Shown: positions 5,639 through 8,469 of the stretch, piece after piece | Position numbering within the stretch: position 1 is the first letter of the stretch | Layout: the number at the start of each line of letters is the position of its first letter | DNA from: Deltaproteobacteria bacterium | GTDB taxonomy: Bacteria > UBA10199 > SBBF01 | DNA: 8,469 nucleotides | Reading direction: 5' to 3' | Assembly: GCA_016207765.1 (NCBI GenBank) | Contig: JACQOY010000188.1 | Span: 1 to 8,469, forward strand | Notes under the pieces: model-generated | The model's input: the letters and a program-made list of their open reading frames with translations, nothing else | Database searches by the model: none | What the model was told of the DNA's origin: nothing | Program-made: the position numbers and the translations under genes

Positions 5639-6836
5639 ATTTTATCTTCCTTGGGTGTCTCAATCCATCCCGTACCATCAGCGCAAAACCCTTCTTGTTG
5701 TCCTTGACGACCAAAAACCAACCGATCGCCATGCCGATATAGACAAACGCGTAGATATTCCTCGCCTCGGTGGAAGTGAAAAAAAGCTGGGTGACAAAGA
5801 GGACAAAAAGCATCAATGCTTCCGTGATCGAGAACCTTAAGTTGGCGATGATGACGATGGCAAAAAGCGACTGCGCCGCCGTGAGAAAGATCTCTTCCGA
5901 CTGACGGGCATCCATGACCATCGGGCCGAAATGCCCGGCCGAAAGGTTGTAGACCAGCGGCAACATCCCCACCAAAAGGGTCCACTGGTTCACCTTGGAT
6001 GAGACGAGGGTTCCCAGGCTGGCCGCGGCGCGGGCCCTGAGGGCAAAAATGATGGCGACAATAAACTCGGGTGACTCGGAGGCCAAAGGCGCCAGCCACT
6101 GCACCAGAATAAATTCCTCAATTCCCCACTTGTGTCCGATATCCAGCAAGCCTTCCGCAAAAGGCTCCGCGGAAATGAAAATGGTATAGCCGGAAAAGAG
6201 AAAGAAAAAGAGGGTGATCAATCCCCTTTTTCCCCTCGACCATTCGGCCAGTTTCACAATCGGACCTTCGATGTCGGGTTCTTCATGGTGAGACCGCGTC
6301 GCTTGGAACATGTACCAGGAAAAGATCGAAAAGAGAACGAGGGAATCGACCCACGAAAGGGAATGTTTGAGGGGGATGACAAAACAGTAGAGGGTGGCCG
6401 CCGACAACGCGAAGAGTTCAATCCGGTTGGCCGGTTCGAGTTTAACCTCCCCTTTTTTTGTCTTGAAAAAATAGGCAAAAACCACTGCCGCCCATCCGAC
6501 GCCGATCAAAAGCCGATTGGCACCGGTCATATTCGCCGTGGCGTAATGAATGTATTCCGGGTTTTTTCCCGCCTCCCAGGCAAAATACATATCGACGGCG
6601 TATTCCGGCAGGACGGCAACCAGCGCCAGAAAGGCGATGGCGAGCGACTGCGGGATTTCAAACTGCGCCAGCTCCGCCCCCCAGGAGAGCATGAAGGCGG
6701 CGCCGAAAATGGCAATGCCGGGGGAGAGGGCATTCCAAGGCTCCGGCAGATGGGTTCCGGTACCTTTCAGCCAGATCCACTGGCCGCACAAAAGAAAGAC
6801 AAGACCGATAAAACCAAGATCGCGGAATTTGGGCAT
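5637..6836 (-). CDS. CaCA-superfamily sodium/calcium exchanger-like membrane protein
   Basis: A 399-aa inner-membrane cation antiporter candidate with about 11-12 hydrophobic segments in two halves, as in the sodium/calcium exchanger family. The two inverted alpha repeats are visible but divergent. The first is LVAVLPEYAVD (P77-E78), followed by ANMTGANRLLIG in place of GNxxGSN. The second is LASESPEFIVAI (P256-E257), followed by LGTLVSSKVNQWTLLVG. The central acidic residues of the transport site are kept in both halves. A hydrophilic loop (SHHEEPDIEGP to SRGKRG) separates the halves. The ATG at 6836 is preferred because the 20 upstream in-frame codons, back to a GTG at 6896, show no family-like sequence and overlap a dyad. 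The transported ion is uncertain. The TGA stop lies inside heptad palindrome 2. Confidence 0.88.
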   Translation of the reverse strand: MPKFRDLGFIGLVFLLCGQWIWLKGTGTHLPEPWNALSPGIAIFGAAFMLSWGAELAQFEIPQSLAIAFLALVAVLPEYAVDMYFAWEAGKNPEYIHYATANMTGANRLLIGVGWAAVVFAYFFKTKKGEVKLEPANRIELFALSAATLYCFVIPLKHSLSWVDSLVLFSIFSWYMFQATRSHHEEPDIEGPIVKLAEWSRGKRGLITLFFFLFSGYTIFISAEPFAEGLLDIGHKWGIEEFILVQWLAPLASESPEFIVAIIFALRARAAASLGTLVSSKVNQWTLLVGMLPLVYNLSAGHFGPMVMDARQSEEIFLTAAQSLFAIVIIANLRFSITEALMLFVLFVTQLFFTSTEARNIYAFVYIGMAIGWFLVVKDNKKGFALMVRDGLRHPRKIK

Positions 6837-6851
6837 AATTTTGTATGTTTC

Positions 6852-6866
6852 GTTTTGTGGCAAAAC
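6852..6866. promoter_or_regulatory. Short perfect dyad upstream of the exchanger gene
   Basis: GTTTTG-TGG-CAAAAC is a perfect 6-bp inverted repeat with a 3-nt centre, 16-30 nt upstream of the exchanger ATG at 6836. It could be an operator or a leader hairpin; nothing else supports a role. Confidence 0.35.
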
Positions 6867-6878
6867 ACCACGAGTCAC

Positions 6879-6911
6879 GTAATTTGCATGCACCACGCCA
6901 CTGCAAATTAC
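6879..6911. promoter_or_regulatory. Operator-like 10-bp inverted repeat between divergent genes
   Basis: GTAATTTGCA (6879-6888) and TGCAAATTAC (6902-6911) are perfect complements separated by 13 nt. The half-site centres are 23 bp apart, about two helical turns, as expected for a dimeric regulator bound to one face of the DNA. The site lies in the 175-bp divergent spacer between the exchanger and thpR. On the minus strand it overlaps a weak -10-like TGTAAT. The function is inferred from position and symmetry. Confidence 0.5.
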
Positions 6912-6972
6912 ACAGCAAAGTTTGTAGCGGCAATCAAACTTGATGACAAGGAAAATACACTCACAAAATCAC

Positions 6973-7004
6973 TTGAAAAGTGAACGCCCTTCTCTCCATA
7001 TATA
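6973..7004 (+). promoter_or_regulatory. Candidate promoter of thpR
   Basis: TTGAAA (6973-6978) is followed by CATATA or TATATA (6997-7004), with spacers of 18 or 20 nt. Transcription would start almost at the ATG at 7012, consistent with the missing ribosome binding site. Hexamer quality and spacing are only fair. Confidence 0.3.
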
Positions 7005-7011
7005 CAATCAA

Positions 7012-7737
7012 ATGAGCACTATTCGATCTTTTGTTGCGATTCCAATCCCAGACAATATCAAAAAATCTGTTCAGGATTGGGTTGAGCCTTTTCGGAGGCA
7101 TGATTCCTCCATTCGGTGGGTAAGGCCGGAGGGGATTCATTTGACCCTTAAATTTCTGGGAGAGGTGGAAGAAAAACGGTTCGAAAATTTTTTTTCAGAA
7201 TTTACGCAACTCTTGACCCCCTTCCGGCCGATAAGATTATCTGTGAAGGAGGTCGGTCAGTTCCCCCCAAGCGGGACGCCGCGTATCCTTTGGATGGGAT
7301 TATCCGGCGAGATCGATCCGCTCAAGCTTCTGGTCCGGTCGGTGGATGATTTTTTTGAGCGGTTTGGTTTTCCAAAAGAAAAAAGGGCCTTTGCACCACA
7401 TGTGACCATCGCACGGATCAAAGAAAAACCGTCAAGTACCCTTCGGGCGAAGTCCCCGACTGAGGGGGCACAAGAGCCTGTAACGCTCTCTGCCTTCGGC
7501 GGAACAGCGCCTCTGGCGCCCCAAGTGCCCCAAGGAGGGACTGCTTCGCCGCCACGAGCTCTGCGAGTGGCCAGATCGCTAACAGGCTCTAGCGGGTTTT
7601 TGAGGAAATGGCATGAAGCGGGGCCTGTCTCCTTCGGCGAATTTGTCGCCGATCGGGTTGTTTTTTACAAAAGCGAGTTGACAAAAGGAGGGGCGGTTTA
7701 TAGCGTCATCGGGGAGTTTGAATTGGGAAAGAAATGA
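7012..7737 (+). CDS. thpR: RNA 2',3'-cyclic phosphodiesterase (2H family) with an in-frame repeat insertion
   Basis: A 2H phosphoesterase, formerly called 2'-5' RNA ligase, that opens 2',3'-cyclic phosphate ends of RNA in the cytoplasm. The two catalytic HxTx motifs are present: H43-L-T-L (in GIHLTLKFLGEV) and H130-V-T-I (in APHVTIARIKEK). The N-terminus RSFVAIPIP and the C-terminal FGEFVADRVVFYKSEL, then GAVYSVIGEF, are typical. The protein has 241 aa where the family usually has about 185. The excess is a Pro/Ala/Gly/Thr-rich stretch at about residues 142-194 encoded by a palindromic DNA repeat, placed in the loop after the second motif; sequence on both sides remains in frame and conserved. 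The ATG at 7012 starts the family domain directly; upstream codons are unlike the family. thpR next to recA is a common bacterial arrangement, and the two are probably cotranscribed here. Confidence 0.93.
   Translation: MSTIRSFVAIPIPDNIKKSVQDWVEPFRRHDSSIRWVRPEGIHLTLKFLGEVEEKRFENFFSEFTQLLTPFRPIRLSVKEVGQFPPSGTPRILWMGLSGEIDPLKLLVRSVDDFFERFGFPKEKRAFAPHVTIARIKEKPSSTLRAKSPTEGAQEPVTLSAFGGTAPLAPQVPQGGTASPPRALRVARSLTGSSGFLRKWHEAGPVSFGEFVADRVVFYKSELTKGGAVYSVIGEFELGKK
7436..7592. repeat. Palindromic repeat inserted in frame in thpR
   Basis: The outer inverted repeat AGAGCCTGT (7473-7481) and ACAGGCTCT (7582-7590) encloses several smaller hairpins: GCGCC-TCT-GGCGC (7507-7519) and GCCAC/GTGGC (7551-7555 with 7567-7571). 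Just outside it on the left are CTTC/GAAG (7441-7452) and CCCC/GGGG (7454-7467). The boundaries at 7436 and 7592 are estimated from where ThpR family sequence stops and resumes. It is a different repeat family from the one in the GMC gene. Confidence 0.7.
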
Positions 7738-7743
7738 ACGAAT

Positions 7744-7817
7744 GTTTAAAAAGTTCAAGGTTAGAGAAGTTCAAGGTTGTAAAACTTTAAACTTTTTTAA
7801 CTTTGAACTTTTATAAC
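7744..7817 (+). repeat. Heptad palindrome 3, a 37-bp stem just before recA
   Basis: GTT occurs at 7744, 7753, 7760, 7769 and 7776, and AAC at 7783, 7790, 7799, 7806 and 7815. Steps are 9,7,9,7 on the left and 7,9,7,9 on the right, mirror-symmetric around 7780.5. AAGTTCAAGGTT is directly repeated at 7751 and 7767. Of 37 arm positions, 29 are exact complements. Four of the eight exceptions are left G opposite right T, which pair as G-U in + strand RNA. The stem ends 4 nt before the recA ribosome binding site. There is no terminal U-run, so it is not a canonical terminator. Confidence 0.9.
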
Positions 7818-7821
7818 CTTG

Positions 7822-7829
7822 AAGGAGGT
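7822..7829 (+). promoter_or_regulatory. Strong ribosome binding site of recA
   Basis: AAGGAGGT lies 7 nt before the ATG at 7837, an optimal spacing. Its first bases merge with the last heptad-like CTTGAAG of palindrome 3, so folding of the array could influence access to this site. Confidence 0.9.
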
Positions 7830-7836
7830 ATTTATT

Positions 7837-8469
7837 ATGGAAGCAGTCCAAACCAACACAGACAAGGGGAAAGCCATTTCACTGGCGGTATCGACCATCG
7901 AAAAACAGTTCGGCAAAGGGGCGATCATGCGGCTGGGGCAGGAGGAGATTCTCAAAAACGCCCAGCTCGATGTCATCTCGACCGGGTCACTGGCCCTCGA
8001 TATCGCCTTGGGGGTTGGCGGGATTCCGCGGGGGCGGATCATTGAAATCTTCGGGCCGGAATCATCCGGTAAAACCACGCTGACCCTTCATGTCGTGGCC
8101 GAGGCCCAGAAAAAAGGGGGGATCTGCGCCTTTATCGACGCCGAACATGCGTTGGATGTCACCTATGCCCGGAAACTCGGCGTCAAAACGGAGGATTTGT
8201 TGATCTCCCAGCCCGATAACGGCGAGCAGGCCCTCGAGATTGCCGAAACGCTCGTCCGATCCAATGCGGTGGATGTGATTGCGGTCGATTCTGTCGCCGC
8301 GCTGGTTCCCCGCGCCGAAATAGAGGGAGACATGGGAGATGCCCAGATGGGGGCGCAGGCGCGGCTGATGAGTCAGGCGCTTCGCAAACTGACCGCGACG
8401 GTTGCGCGATCCAAGACGCTACTTATTTTCATCAACCAGATCCGGATGAAAATCGGGGTGATGTTCGGT
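7837..8469 (+). CDS. recA: Recombinase RecA (N-terminal 211 residues, cut by the window end)
   Basis: RecA is the DNA-dependent ATPase that forms filaments on single-stranded DNA for recombinational repair and SOS induction. The visible part runs from the N-terminal helix ([17 protein letters not shown]) through Walker A GPESSGKT, the [11 protein letters not shown] strand and the Walker B region [14 protein letters not shown]. Loop L1 follows ([20 protein letters not shown]), then [13 protein letters not shown] at the edge of loop L2. No stop occurs before the window end; roughly 130-140 residues are missing relative to the usual length. It follows thpR by 99 nt, with heptad palindrome 3 between. 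No recognisable LexA site lies in that gap, so SOS control, if any, must act upstream of thpR or use an unfamiliar operator. Confidence 0.98.
   Translation, partial: MEAVQTNTDKGKAISLAVSTIEKQFGKGAIMRLGQEEILKNAQLDVISTGSLALDIALGVGGIPRGRIIEIFGPESSGKTTLTLHVVAEAQKKGGICAFIDAEHALDVTYARKLGVKTEDLLISQPDNGEQALEIAETLVRSNAVDVIAVDSVAALVPRAEIEGDMGDAQMGAQARLMSQALRKLTATVARSKTLLIFINQIRMKIGVMFG

Noticed and set aside
6132..6983. 283-codon open frame on the plus strand opposite the exchanger
   Set aside because: It is antisense to conserved exchanger helices, with charged composition and no recognisable domain.
7753..7772. GTTC-spacer-GTTC pair upstream of recA, reminiscent of the alphaproteobacterial LexA box
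   Set aside because: The spacing is 12 nt, not 7, and both copies are units of the heptad palindrome. No E. coli- or Bacillus-type LexA site is seen in the gap either.
7812..7817. TATAAC as a -10 element for a recA promoter
   Set aside because: No acceptable -35 hexamer at 16-18 nt upstream; the match arises inside the AT-rich heptad arm.

Overview
The window is a bacterial chromosome segment of ordinary, gene-dense housekeeping character (8 recognisable genes, no tRNA/rRNA, no phage, CRISPR or transposase genes). The cut-off RecA at the right edge and the mix of PanD, ThpR, TlpA-like and GMC genes suggest a free-living Gram-negative bacterium, possibly one of the lineages formerly grouped as Deltaproteobacteria. 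That placement is an inference and is weak, because no marker here settles it. Six of the eight starts have no visible Shine-Dalgarno sequence; only the small basic protein gene and recA have strong ones.

Layout, left to right. A 63-bp dyad (8-70) lies just before a 680-aa GMC flavin oxidoreductase (+), whose linker carries an in-frame palindromic repeat. A membrane-anchored TlpA/ResA-type thioredoxin (+) follows, and its end overlaps tail-to-tail with a zinc-binding MDR dehydrogenase (-). That gene sits behind panD (aspartate 1-decarboxylase, -) in a two-gene operon. After a 302-bp AT-rich spacer comes a 110-aa basic protein of unknown function (+) with a strong ribosome binding site and a bidirectional intrinsic terminator. 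A 131-bp palindromic, MITE-like element then fills the space up to the stop codon of a PRX_like1 thioredoxin-fold protein (-). Upstream of that gene is a CaCA-type cation exchanger (-), transcribed divergently from thpR (RNA 2',3'-cyclic phosphodiesterase, +). thpR carries a second in-frame palindromic insertion and is followed by recA (+, cut by the window end).

The most unusual content is between and inside the genes. Three spacers between codirectional genes (GMC-tlpA, exchanger-PRX, thpR-recA) each hold a palindrome built from 7-nt units. The three arrays use different heptamers but the same design: heptads of one sense on the left, their complements on the right, in register around one centre. 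The array before recA folds as a stem of about 37 bp whose imperfections are mostly G-U wobbles only when read as + strand RNA, the direction of both flanking genes. Two of the arrays contain the stop codon of the upstream gene. Together with the palindromic element at 4878-5008 and the two in-frame repeats, the window shows a genome heavily loaded with small palindromic repeats. No new enzymatic or defence system is evident.
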